Source: Multifurca ochricompacta (lineage: Eukaryota; Basidiomycota; Agaricomycetes; Russulales; Russulaceae). From it: a stretch of 23,805 nucleotides of DNA. Each line of letters starts with the position of its first letter. The first letter of the stretch is position 1. The DNA is taken from positions 1 to 23,805 of the forward strand of contig WTXG01000430.1 in NCBI GenBank assembly GCA_022496185.1, written 5' to 3'. This document shows, piece after piece, positions 1-12,252 of the stretch. The translations under genes and the position numbers were made by a program. The notes below the pieces were generated by a model that had not been told where the DNA came from, searched no databases, and saw only the letters and a list, made by a program, of their open reading frames with translations.

Positions 1-366
1 CGTATCGTTGATTTTAGATTTTGGGACGAACGGCAAAGGACCAAAACGTGCCTCTCTCTCTGGTGCCAAAAAAAAAAGCTACCTCTCCCGATAGAGCCAG
101 GGGTAGAGTCCGTCCCAGGGGGGGAGGGGGGGGGGGGTATTCATAAATATAAATGTGTGTAGTGAAATGTCAGCAGCGCGGCTACAAGGTCTTTTGTCTA
201 AGCAGCAGCAGCAGGAATGGGAGCTGAATTCGCCATCTTCCGCCCTGCCTTACTGTCGTCTTCGTTTGGTCTTATCACAGTAAAACCCTCACTGTCAAGG
301 GAGGTTGAGCTCGAGAGAGAGAGAGACGAAAAAAGAAACCGCGATCCCAAGCAATTTTTTTTCTAC
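1..366. other. Intergenic, downstream of the SLATT gene
   Basis: No coding region is supported. It holds a G-rich run at about 119-137 interrupted by one A, a short CAG run near 201-212 and a GA microsatellite at about 310-328. It lies at the 3' end of the minus-strand SLATT gene and probably contains its 3' UTR. Confidence 0.5.
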
Positions 367-1657
367 TCACTCCATCAGAGTCTCCGGATCAAATAAAGGT
401 GTATTCCTCTTCGCGTTCGGGTTGGAAGCGCTAAGCAGTTGTTCGAGTCCTTTGCGAAATTGTTCCACTTTCTTGTGATCATGTTCATTCCCAATCTCCG
501 ACCCGTGATCGAGGATGTACGCGTTGAGTTGACGTATGTAGTTGCTAAGCGCTTGCTCGCGAAGCAGTGAGCTCTCAGGTTCGCTCGAACCCCGTGTACG
601 AGCGAGATAGGATGCGACGAGGGTAGATAGGCTACCTAGAACTGCGATAGAGACGCGAATCTAATGCATGGGTTGAAAAAAAAACAATGTAGAACTGTTA
701 CCAAAAGTACAGTGAGAAGACGAACAGAATTTCCATGTAATGAACCGGCCAGTGCAGTTGTGAGCGCACCAAGAAAGACTTGCATGCCGATTGCTATATT
801 AATTGCATATGTTGCCCACGTAGCTGAACCCCAAACACATGTGGTATTTCATACATTTAGCACGACAGTGACAATTGATGTTGCGTACCATGCCATAACG
901 CACTGTCTCGCGCACCTAACGCCTCATTCAATGTGGGCATTAGCCGAGCGCCAATAGTCCCAAGCCGAAACACGTGCTGTCCCCAAAGCGGTTGTTTGTA
1001 AAAATCACACGACGCGACAACGTGGGAGAGGGTGGGGAACATAGTGCGTACCTCGTGCCGATTCACTGTTGGAGACGGCACAAAATCTAGGTCTCCGAGG
1101 TTTGCGGCAGACTGCACTCTGGTAACCCCTGATAAGTTCAGCTGCTGAGGGGGAGGCGGTGTCAAACGACGAGGGTTGCGGTACGAGTTCCCACTGCCGT
1201 AAGTACTGTCCCTCGTTAAGGTTTCCACCTGGGGAGGGAATGTGGTAGCAGGGGGCAATGCAGGAGGGAAAAGCCAATGTTCGCTGTTCCTGGTAGATAT
1301 CGTGACGTGTGGACCCGGACCCGCTGCTGCTGCTGCACGAGGAGTTGGTGAAGTCCCAGGGCCATCGGAGTCAACCCTCGTACGCGTGTCTAAGGTGTTG
1401 AAAGGAACTGAAGGGTGTAGAGGGTCTGCGATTGAGCCCAGTGCCGATGAACGTGCGAGGGTGTCTGGATGAACGCCTGTTTGGGTTTCTGCAGTGATTG
1501 AAGTGTGCGTTGTAGCAGGGTGAGGCACTGCTATAACTACAGATGCATTGGAGTCGACTCCTGCTGGGGGCTCTGCAGGGGTGACGACCATAGGTTTTGG
1601 CTCGCTGGAACCCTCGGCAATCAGGGTTGCCGAAGCGGCTTTCGATGCAGTATCCAT
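367..1657 (-). CDS. Fungal SLATT-domain two-pass membrane protein
   Basis: Minus-strand gene in four proposed exons: 1657-1052, 976-889, 823-711 (or 823-702) and 660-367, giving about 366-369 aa. The N-terminal 200 residues are low-complexity, rich in Pro, Ser, Thr and Ala, and probably disordered. The C-terminal part has the signature of the fungal SLATT domain (SMODS- and SLOG-associating two-TM effector): an acidic/Arg-rich lead-in, then TM1 around ATYAINIAIGMQVFLGALTT, a short loop, TM2 around VSIAVLGSLSTLVASYLA, the ARTRGSSEPE motif and a helical cytosolic tail. Start 1657 (MDTASK) is preferred; an in-frame Met at 1723 is an alternative. Intron 824-888 is required to join the lead-in to TM1. 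Intron 977-1051 is 75 nt with no stop, so it could be retained. In bacteria SLATT proteins are proposed pore-forming effectors of nucleotide-signalled conflict systems; the fungal role is unknown. Family call from motif memory; function not inferred. Confidence 0.75.
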
Positions 1658-2989
1658 GATATGGGAAGGGGAAGTGCCAGTCAAGTATTGGATAGTACAA
1701 CGACTAGCAACACCTTTAAGCAAACCGACATGAGGGTTGTGGGTTCTCGGGGACAGTGGTGTTTAGTGACGGTGGATGATGACCATTCGGACAGCGCGTG
1801 GTATGCGCACTTGCCACACTTGAAGAAAATTATCGTAACTGCGGAAACATACCACCTTGATTGTGATACACACCTTCATTCCCGGGAAGACAATAGCTCG
1901 AGAGGGCAGCGTTGAGATACAGGAGCGGGATACTTGAACGCGCGCTGCGTGAATAGCACGAAGGGATACGATAACCGATCAAGAATTGATGGCTGAGTCT
2001 GAATCAATGGGTGTGCGAATGTGAAGATCTCGAAAACCCATATATCAATTGTACATGTCCAAAGCACATTTTAGAATACATATCACGAAACGTCGTGTCC
2101 GCTTGTCCGAGTATTTCATGCCTGAAGGTAAATGAGAGCCTGTCTCGGGGCAGCAGTCAAGGCAGTCCCGGGTGTGGCCTTGTTTACGGAGACTGCTCCG
2201 GGGGAACCAGGAGCCAACGGTTGAACCGCGACAGGTTAAAACGCGTTATGCGCTGAGAAGGCGCGAAGGGTTCGGAGATAATGATGATTGTGGGGCTGTC
2301 GCCCTTTTCTCTGCACACGGAGAGGCCTCTTGATCTAGCTTTTGGCATATATCAGCGCCATGTGACCAAATGTGAATGATTTGTCGCTAACAAACGAGAC
2401 ATGTACATAACGTGAAGATTGTAAAGGCTTGGCACACATTGCAGGCGAGAGTGTGCGACGACCACCTCGATGCCACCAAAAGGGATTATTTTCTGAGAGC
2501 TGATTTTTTACCCAAAGTTGCGCGATTTATGTGGTAATAAGAAAGGGCGAGAAATCAAACAGAGGACGGTATGTGGTGGTTGCCATACAACCTATAATCA
2601 AGGGTGTGGGTGAATAAGTATAATGCAAGATGAGATAAGATACGATAAGATACGATAAGATGGAGTCGACATCCACCACATCCACTTCCTCTGAGCTTGC
2701 GATGACTTTAGACTTCGCTTCAGACTGCAACACGAGCGCGGATGTTTGAGCTACTAGTTCAACATCCCATGTCATGTATGCGATGCCAGGTGCAGGCAAC
2801 TTCTGCAGCGTAGCGCATATACGATTGAATCACCAAGGAGCAATTTAAGTGCAGAATTGCGTGCGTGCTCCTATCAACAATCACACGATCATCAGGGAGA
2901 GAATAAAAGGCCGTATCCCAATCCCACATCACGCCCCTTCTTTCCCTTTTTCCCTCCTTTTCTTTTCCCCCCTTGTTGTGCACCCCCCT
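1658..2989. promoter_or_regulatory. Divergent intergenic region between SLATT gene and sulfhydrylase gene
   Basis: About 1.3 kb between divergently transcribed genes; no convincing coding exon seen. Toward the sulfhydrylase it holds three GATAAGA units spaced exactly 10 bp (2634-2660), a TATA-like ATAAAAGG at 2903-2910 and a long CT-rich tract at about 2935-2988 ending at the proposed ATG. This is typical of fungal core promoters. Transcription start sites are not determined. Confidence 0.55.
2634..2660. repeat. Three GATAAGA units with 10-bp period
   Basis: GATAAGA occurs at 2634, 2644 and 2654, separated by TAC. The core is the binding site of fungal GATA zinc-finger factors (nitrogen, light and iron regulators). 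It lies about 330-355 bp upstream of the sulfhydrylase start. Functional use is inference. Confidence 0.6.
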
Positions 2990-4844
<1,855 letters not shown>

Positions 4845-7800
4845 GTGCTTGAAGGGGCATACAGGAGCTGTAAAAAACTTGCGCAAGACAGAAGAAGGTT
4901 TATTGTCTTATGTATATTTGATTTTTTTGTGGGGGCGGGGGGGGGGGAAATGAAGATTGCACCTCTTAAAAATAAAATGATTAGATATGAGGGTTTCTTG
5001 ATGTATGGTGTCGTGGAACCCGTCAGTCGCGTTCTCGCTTGTCACTCCCGTAAATCCGTGAAAGCCTCGCTTCATGGTGTCGGCGGATACAAACTATTGG
5101 GTGTGGTTAGGTTGTATGCGCCCACCCATGGACTGGAGAGCCCGATGAAAAGTCGCAAGTTCCAAGGATGTTCGGACTGGAGTATGACGTAGTGTATGAT
5201 TGTTACAACTCAAGTCAGGTGATCATAATGTACGATTACTGTTATTACGCATATCTCTTTACTCCACCTTGTCCGGCTTTCGTCTCCACTTCGTATTTAA
5301 GCCGTACCGTACAGGTTCTTGTTCCTTAGTCTTGAGCTCTTGTATCTACAAGTCTCTAGTCCCCAGGAATATCACTTGCTTCTTGCTTTGCTTAACACGC
5401 TTAGCACTGTCTCATCACCCGAACTCCGTCAACACACCTTGACATCGAAACCTACACGCTGAACGATCAGACAACCGTAACAATGGTCCTAGAATATGGA
5501 GTATAAGTAGAGGCAAAGAAAAGAAAGAGTGATTATTGCCCTTGGGATCACCACGGGAAAGCTACGGGGCATGTGCACCCGCGGGTTTAAATAAGAAAAA
5601 GTTCGAGTGGTGATGATAACTTAGCGACTGGTTGGCAGAGCATCCAGGGTGCTGTATTTCCCCTCGCCACCGCCGCCGAGAATCCGCGGAGGGTGAAAGC
5701 ACGGCCACGGCCATGTGAACTCTCACTCAGTTGGGGAGAGAATTCTTTCGGTAAAGGTTTTTTAATTTCATTTTACCGGCTGCCTCAGCAACAAACCAAC
5801 AGTGGCAGTGGTGGTGCGTAAATGCGTCAGTTCCGCCCAGTGCTCTGTTTCAAGTTTTTTCCATCATCACGGTCAAACCTCCCCCCCGTTTTTTTTTTTT
5901 TGTCAGTTTCATAAACTGCGACCGAACATGGAAATAAAGTTGGAGTAATGCATTTTAATGAGGCTGTACTTGGCGCTAGTAAGCAAGCATCCGGTGGTGG
6001 TGTTGGTGGTGGTGAAGTGGCTCTAGCGCACTTGTGGAAGTCACGGATGTACTGTATGTCTCAACGGGGACACACGGCCCGTCCCTCCTTTTCCATTATT
6101 ATTCCACCATCAGACCTCTGCGCCAAACTATCAGCCATCGGTGACTTGACCAAAACCCTGGGATAGGATGATGATAGGGGGAAAGGACGGGAGTAAGGTA
6201 TCGTTTTGTTTTGTTCTTTTGAAGGAATCCGATGCCTAGTGGATACACGGACTATGTAGATGTGACGTAAGAAGGGAGAGTAACGGCAACACTCCGGACG
6301 GATCGGTCCTACAGTCCTACAGTTCCTACTTCCTACACTCAGTTACGCAGTCGTAAAATATACATATACATCCCCCCCTCACTCGCGCTCGGCATCTATT
6401 ATTATCATTATTAAACACAAACTCCCGTGCTTAAAACGCGAGGCGTACGCGTGTTGTATAGCCTTTGTATATATTGCATCAAAAAAAATATAAAAAGTAA
6501 TACGATTATAATAATGTTTAGGTCATGTCTTACATCCCTCCATCCCTGGTGGATGGCCGAGGGGACGCCACATACACGAGTTCATGAATACATGGGCGGT
6601 GGTGGCCAAGATGGACGCATTTGTAGGACCGCCCGAAATAAAACGCTGTTTGTCCCGTCCGTCAGGGCCATCGTCAACTCCCCCCACATCGTGGCCCCCC
6701 CCACACGTGGGTGACGCCATTGCTTGCGATGCACCCTTTTTCGCGAGCGAGTTCAAAGTGGTAAGGTACAAGTAGTTTATATTTATATTCCTTCGACCCA
6801 GGACCGGGGGGGTCATTAGGTATGGAAATATAAGTTTCTGGCGCATCCACAGGAACAAGGCACTCGTGGGAATGAGTTCTGATGAGCCGAGGACGAGACG
6901 AGATGTTACTTACGTTCATCGCCTACTTCTCTCACTCACGCACGAATCAAGACCCCTTCCCCGAATCTGGTATCCATGTAAAAAAAAAAGAGTCTCCAGC
7001 TGTTTCTGATGGATTGAAACGGGTAGGATGGGGGAAGGATGAGAGAGCGGGTGGGAGGTCACGTAGATGATATGAGGTTACGTTGGAGATGTATGTGTCG
7101 CATCGCCTTGATCAACCGAATAAGTGTCTTCACACTCTCTTACTACGACAGCCCCGAGAACCAGTATTAGTAGTGGCATATTAGCGTGTTAGCAGAGCAG
7201 AGATGACTCGATTCAGGGTGGATCTTATCTTCGGTTTGTGGCTGGCTTGAACTCGACACCGAACACCAGGAATGGATCAAACCACACAGCCAATCTCTCG
7301 CCGCCGGCATCGAACCGAACCAGGTCATTTCTCGGTAATCACAGGTCCGTACCCGTACTCGTACCCGTACCCGTTCCCGTTGTTCTCGTTCCCGACACCG
7401 ACACAGGCTGACAAGTACTGCCTCCCGGGTTATGATGAGGCAGAACTGAAAGGCTTTTCCGGTGTTAGGAAGTCGTACGGATTACCATCACTTAGACCTC
7501 TTAATGGATTTTTCACTTTGTTGGGTTGGTGGTTGTGGCGGTGAGAAGCGTCTTGTAGTCTTGTTGTTGCAGCCCCCCGTATTCCGGATTTCCGGATAAA
7601 AGGCTCACCTCATCCATTATTTATTAACCACGTTCAGTTGGATTTCTGTCGACATCATTAATTCCAAGCCACCACTCATTATCGGACATCAGTCACAAAA
7701 TCAAAAACACGCGCTGACCGCCCAACCACCTGGAAAGGACAACCCCCCCCCCCCCTCTCTTTTGTTTTTTGTTTTTGAACATTGAACATTTTAAACTTTC

Positions 7801-7996
7801 CATTCCAGCCACCACTTGGAAAAGACCATATAATTCTACCTCGCATTCTGCCTTAATTCGCTTCTCCCCCTCCCCCACTTCCCCCTAATTATTTTCCCTT
7901 CCTCTTTCGTCCCAATTTATCCCCTCAAGTGCTCCCAATCCACACCCCCCTCTTTTTTTGTTTCTTCCCTCCTTCATCTTGACCGTCAACTTTCAA
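4845..7996. other. Long gene-poor stretch
   Basis: About 3.1 kb with no recognisable protein, tRNA or mobile element on either strand; the open frames are short and lack family resemblance. Contents seen: a G-rich stretch near 4930-4948, a promoter-like block at 5285-5485 (TATTTAAG, CT-rich leader, ATG with only a seven-codon frame), C/T homopolymers near 5881-5900, AT-rich stretches around 6355-6510, a degenerate CCGTAC hexamer repeat at 7347-7382 and CT-rich sequence from about 7740 to 7980 leading into the next gene. Confidence 0.5.
7347..7382. repeat. Degenerate CCGTAC hexamer repeat
   Basis: About six tandem hexamers of the form CCGTAC, TCGTAC or CCGTTC. In one plus frame it would read alternating Pro/Tyr/Ser, but no supported gene covers it. 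Confidence 0.6.
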
Positions 7997-8909
7997 ATGG
8001 CACTATATTTTTACCCTCAGACCGTGTTGCTTCCTGCACCGGTTCTAGCGCCACCAAGACCACCGGTTCTCAAACCTATCAATGACGTCCCTCTCACTCG
8101 AGGACTTCTTAAGCATGTCTTGACGGACTTTTCGGAGCGACTTTATCATTCCTTTCGGCGCCAGGTTCGATTGGTTATTCATGGTGGCGCCGTTATGGTC
8201 TTGCACCCCTCTTTTAACCACCGAGAGAGCACCCAGGACGTCGACTATATCCATCGTGCCTTCGCTGCTGAGTACCATGCCCTAGGTTTCGTCGACGCAG
8301 AACAGAGACTTCGCACGTGTATAGCGGAGACCGCTCTCAGATTTAACCTTGGGGCGGATTGGATGAACGACCATGCAGATGTAGCATTACCTATGGCTCT
8401 TGAGTGCGTCATTCTCATTCTTTAAAAGCGAACGGGATTACCAACCAACCACTCTTTCCTTTCCCTATCCCTTCCTTCCTTCCTTCCCCCCTTTGAACAG
8501 CCAGCATGGTCGCACCTACGACCCCATCTTCCACGCGTCCGCACGACACGAGAACTCCGTCCCACAAACGATATTCAGCGAGCGTGGACTCGCCCTCGTC
8601 GCCGTACCCTGGCCATGGGCGATCGCGCTCAAACTAGTGCGGTATGCGAAACAGGACCCTGCTGATTGTGCTGCTATCCTACGCCTCGGCTTCGCGCAGC
8701 GTGGCATTCGTTGGACCCTTGCTGGGCTTGAACAGTGGATATCCGAACGGTGTTGGCCGATGGGATATTCGGGTTATCAACCGCCTCAGCGCGCGCAGCT
8801 CCGGCAGCGGATACAGGACGCGATCGCTCGTGCGTTTCCGGACGGTTCACTGTCCTCTCATCGACCACCGGCGCGTATGACTAGCGAAACCTCGCTTTAT
8901 TTCTCGTGA
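7997..8909 (+). CDS. Nucleotidyltransferase-fold protein of unknown function
   Basis: Two exons, 7997-8403 and 8501-8909, with a 97-nt GT-AG intron; 271 aa. Start 7997 (MALYFYPQ) is preferred; an in-frame ATG at 7958 would add 13 residues. The pattern VIHGGAVMV (residues 60-68) followed by STQDVDYIHR (78-87) matches the NTase superfamily signature of a GG/GS turn followed by [DE]h[DE]h, with D81 and D83 as candidate metal ligands. Further on, VPWPWAIALKLVRYAKQ then DPADCAAIL (about 171-196) resembles the P-x-x-LALKL-x-R...KD-x-D block of AbiEii/DUF6036-like NTases. The C-terminal helical part ends in a basic, Ser-rich tail. No signal peptide or TM segment. Substrate cannot be told: nucleotide, nucleic acid or protein modification are all possible. 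Preceded by a CT-rich promoter and convergent with the epoxide hydrolase gene. Fold call is inference from motifs. Confidence 0.72.
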
Positions 8910-10182
8910 TTTTGACCGTTTTTTTTTGAGACCCTCCAACACGCACACGCACGTGCACACTCTTTCACTCTCCGATCTTCACCCCTGCCTGCTTATTTTT
9001 TTTTGTTTTTTTTTTGCTATACCCTCGCAATTTCAAAGGGCTTTTTTCTTACTGTTATGACATGCACCTTCCGTTCCCTCTCTCTCTCTCTCTCTTTTCT
9101 ATTTAAATTCATCATCACAGCGTGTTGCATTACATACAATCGAGGACTCTGATACCTTGAACTACTAATTAGGTTCGCAGCATCTTTTTTTTCATTTCAT
9201 CTTCATCATTTTACGTTGTCATCCCTCGCATTTTTGGACATTAGTCAAGTGTTTAACTGTATGAACATGGGCAATTTACTACATAGATACCAGCGACATA
9301 CACAAGACACACGACCCAAACAACATACCCCCTCCCTTGATCAAAGCGCACAGCCCCTCCTCCCCCCTCCCCCTTCCCCCCCCCCTTAAAACAAAGAGGG
9401 GTGAATTGAACCCTTTTTTAATTTTTTTCATTTAGCGATGCTGTGTATTATCATGTGCTGTGTTCATCATCCTAGTAGTACTGTATGGTCTGTCTGTCAC
9501 CTCGCTGTTCGTGGGAATGATAATTGTTTCTCTTCTCTTACTTACCTGTATGTGCGTAACACAGCAAAAAACGCCACAATGCACACACGTTCTCTTCTTC
9601 CAGTCCAGTCCAACCAACCAGATCCAAAAATAAAAACACGCTGTTTTCTATCCTTCATTATTCCTAACAACCCTCTTCCCGCTTCTTTCAACGTTGCACG
9701 TGACCGATATAGCAAATTCATTCATTCATGCGCTCCCTCTTCTTTAATTCTATTCCAATCCTATCTTAATCCTTTTTTATTTTTGATGTGTTCTATGTAT
9801 GCGTGCATACAAACTTGATCGGGAGGAGGAATGATTAATTTCAGGCAAACAGTTTAAAATTGGCTGTGTAATGGCTGTTACCCTGCGTAGGTCAATGGAC
9901 AGGGAGATTAGGTGTTCTGACAATACACAGGACAAGACAATGGAAAGAAAAGGCAAGTGATATTCCTGGGTAACGACTCTGTAAGAAACAAGGTGCTCGA
10001 AACTGGGATATAGGGCTCTCAGAAAGCCTGGTATAAATACAGAGAACTGAGGACGTGTATAGATCACATGACATCGGAACGGACAGTCGGTCTCACGTGT
10101 GAGGGCGGCGAAGACGTATATATATTCTGAGACAGCAGCCATGGCCCTTCCATACAGTACAGTAGACCATAGACCCGCGCCA
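8910..10182. other. Convergent intergenic region
   Basis: About 1.27 kb between the 3' ends of the NTase-fold gene and the epoxide hydrolase gene. No gene recognised. It holds T-runs at 8918-8928 and 8995-9016, a (CT)n microsatellite at 9078-9094 and a C-rich run near 9355-9387. Probably 3' UTRs and spacer. Confidence 0.5.
9078..9094. repeat. (CT)n microsatellite
   Basis: Uninterrupted CT dinucleotides, directly visible, in the convergent intergenic region. Confidence 0.8.
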
Positions 10183-11901
10183 TCAATAACCAGTACAACC
10201 AGGTACGACTGCCGCAGCGGGACCAGATCTGCCAAACATCTTCCTGAGATCACCTACGAGCGCGTCTGGCTGCTCGTATGCCGCAAAATGACCACCGGCT
10301 TCATGTTCCGACTCGAATACGACTCGTGCTTTGGCTCGTATCAAACTGTTTTCAGGTCCGTCCATCCATTCAAAATCATCAGTCAGTCAGTCAGTCGTTA
10401 GTGGCGAAAAAAAAAAAAAAAAACGAAAATTGAAAAGAAATAAATTAAAAAAAAAAAAATACGTACGATTTTGGAAATTTCGCAAGTTCTTTGGGGAAAA
10501 AGGATAATCCGATTGGAACCGTCGTCTTGGGGAAACAGATCGTCTCGCCTGTCTTTGCGAGTTCGTAATAAATCCTGACTGACGCGGCGGGTCCCGCTCT
10601 GGAGAACCAATATATCGAGACCCAAGTGAGCACTGCGCGATATAAATAATCATTGTTGAGAAGGGTTTCATCATATATATAGAAAAAAAAGGGGCTCACC
10701 TTCGTCGTCGGTCCATGGGTACCCGTCCGTCCAAGAGACGAGCTTCTCGTAGATCCACGCGAGTAGACCGACAGGCGAATCGGCGAGGCCGTAACCGAGC
10801 GTCTGAGGCTTCGTCGACTGTTCCACGAAGTAACCCATCCCGTTCTGGAAGAAAGTTTGGGAAGAAGCGATCCCTTTTCGTTCGCTGGCCGTGGGGCGAC
10901 TCAAGAGGCATTTGAGGAACTTTAGGGGACTTTGACGGAAGGTGAGCGGTTCGGACCTGATTGGTTTTTATTTTTATTTTTTTGAAAAGAAAAATCAATA
11001 AATAAATAGGGATGAGGGGAGGAATCAGAACTCGCAAAAAGAACCATAAATGCAAAGGAAAATTGGCTTACATTGGGAAATTCGTATGAGATGCTTTGAC
11101 ATGGTGAGGTCCATATTTGGAGGCTGTGGTGAGAGTCAGCTACAAGGGTGTTCAAACGCTGTTAATGCCACCACGTCCTTTAAAGGAGCTAGAAATTTAT
11201 CTTACAACATGACCCCAGTCTCCGCCTTGTGTCACGTATTTTGTGTATCCTAATGAGATCATCAGTTTATTGAAGAGCTGAATGAAATAAAATAAAATAA
11301 TCGTGAGAACGTGCGAGCAGACGATCTACGGAGCCGAAGTTTACACACACCTCGGCGTAGTGCTTTCCGTTGAACCCTTTCTTCAGTACCCCTTCAGACC
11401 AGGCATATCCTGGAAGACTGGGAGCGACGACGTGAAACGATGGGTGGTCGGGTGAGCCTGCCGTCAAGAGCGGCAACACTTTCGTCACCTCGAGGAAGCT
11501 TCCTGGCCCTGTTAGTTGGAATCATGTTGTGTGACAAGGTCTCGACGGTAGAGGAAAGAGATAGGGGAAACGGACGACGTACAACCGTGGACGAATAACA
11601 GCGGAATTGCATCCTTTACGGTACTTTTCTGGTGCACGTAATGCACGTTCAGCTCACCAAACCCACTTACTTCGACTGAACGCGTGAACATGGGTAGTAG
11701 GTTAAGCTCGCGTTCGTGCTTGCGCCAGTCGTAGTCGCTCTTCCACCTCTCAGCGAGGCGTTTTACGGCCGCGAGCGGGGCACCGTATTCCAACTTGGCG
11801 TCACTGATTTCGTCTGGAAGGCGGGCGTCCTCGAGCTTGCGCTTAAGGAGTTCAATCGCCTCCTCTGGTACAGCTATTTGAAAGGGCTGTTCGTTGTCCA
11901 T
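10183..11901 (-). CDS. Epoxide hydrolase (alpha/beta-hydrolase, EHN domain)
   Basis: Hydrolyses epoxides to diols; the microsomal-type family is common in fungi for detoxification and secondary metabolism. Seven exons: 11901-11583, 11508-11345, 11277-11206, 11139-11072, 10956-10700, 10632-10467, 10345-10183. They sum to 1209 nt, 402 aa, the usual length. The N-terminal EHN region (about 1-105: [18 protein letters not shown]... DYDWRKHE) is followed by the oxyanion motif HGWPGSFLE (105-113), the nucleophile motif TQGGDWGHV with D181, the lid region [20 protein letters not shown] and [11 protein letters not shown], then [14 protein letters not shown] carrying the catalytic His (about H368). All six introns are GT-AG, two of them over 110 nt. 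The start has a strong CACCATGG context. No N-terminal membrane anchor is seen, so a cytosolic enzyme is more likely. The exact substrate is unknown. Confidence 0.92.
10381..10396. repeat. (AGTC)4 tetranucleotide repeat inside an epoxide hydrolase intron
   Basis: Four tandem AGTC units within intron 10346-10466; the same intron holds two A-runs (about 10407-10423 and 10447-10459) that explain its larger size. Confidence 0.7.
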
Positions 11902-12252
11902 GGTGGTTAAAGCGGAAAGGTGAGGGCCTGGCGTTGAGCTGAACGATAAAAATAAAAAATAAAAAAAGGACTCTAAAAACCTGTGTGGCGTTATATTTAA
12001 ATTCAGTACTAGCGCTCATAAGAAGCTGAATTGTGTTGACAAACACGGAGTGATTGGTCGAATGGAAAAAAACATTATTCAGCCGAGGAGAACGTTATAG
12101 GATGAGTTGATTAGTCCGTTAGGCCCGGACCCGAATAGCGCGAGATCGCGGGCTTTTTCGCGATAGTTTCTCTGCCCTGCTCAAAGAAAAAGGTCAGGGA
12201 TAGTGATGGAAGCGTTGTATGCGACACGACGCAGGGTCAAACGCGAAGTTGC
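11902..12252. promoter_or_regulatory. Promoter region of the epoxide hydrolase gene
   Basis: 351 bp upstream of the minus-strand epoxide hydrolase start. No gene is seen. The near part is AT-rich (about 11940-12000). No clear TATA box was identified. The 3' end of the coiled-coil gene abuts its far side. Confidence 0.4.

Noticed and set aside
541..600. tRNA-like T-arm (GGTTCGCTCGAACC)
   Set aside because: It lies inside the SLATT coding exon and no acceptor, D or anticodon arms fit around it.
664..957. Plus-strand 97-codon open frame
   Set aside because: It is antisense to the TM1 exon of the SLATT gene and covers two of its introns; no family resemblance.
6523..7000. Minus-strand open frames around 6523-6919 as a gene
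   Set aside because: A donor-like GTAAGT follows a short ATG frame near 6919, but no exon chain or known motif could be built.
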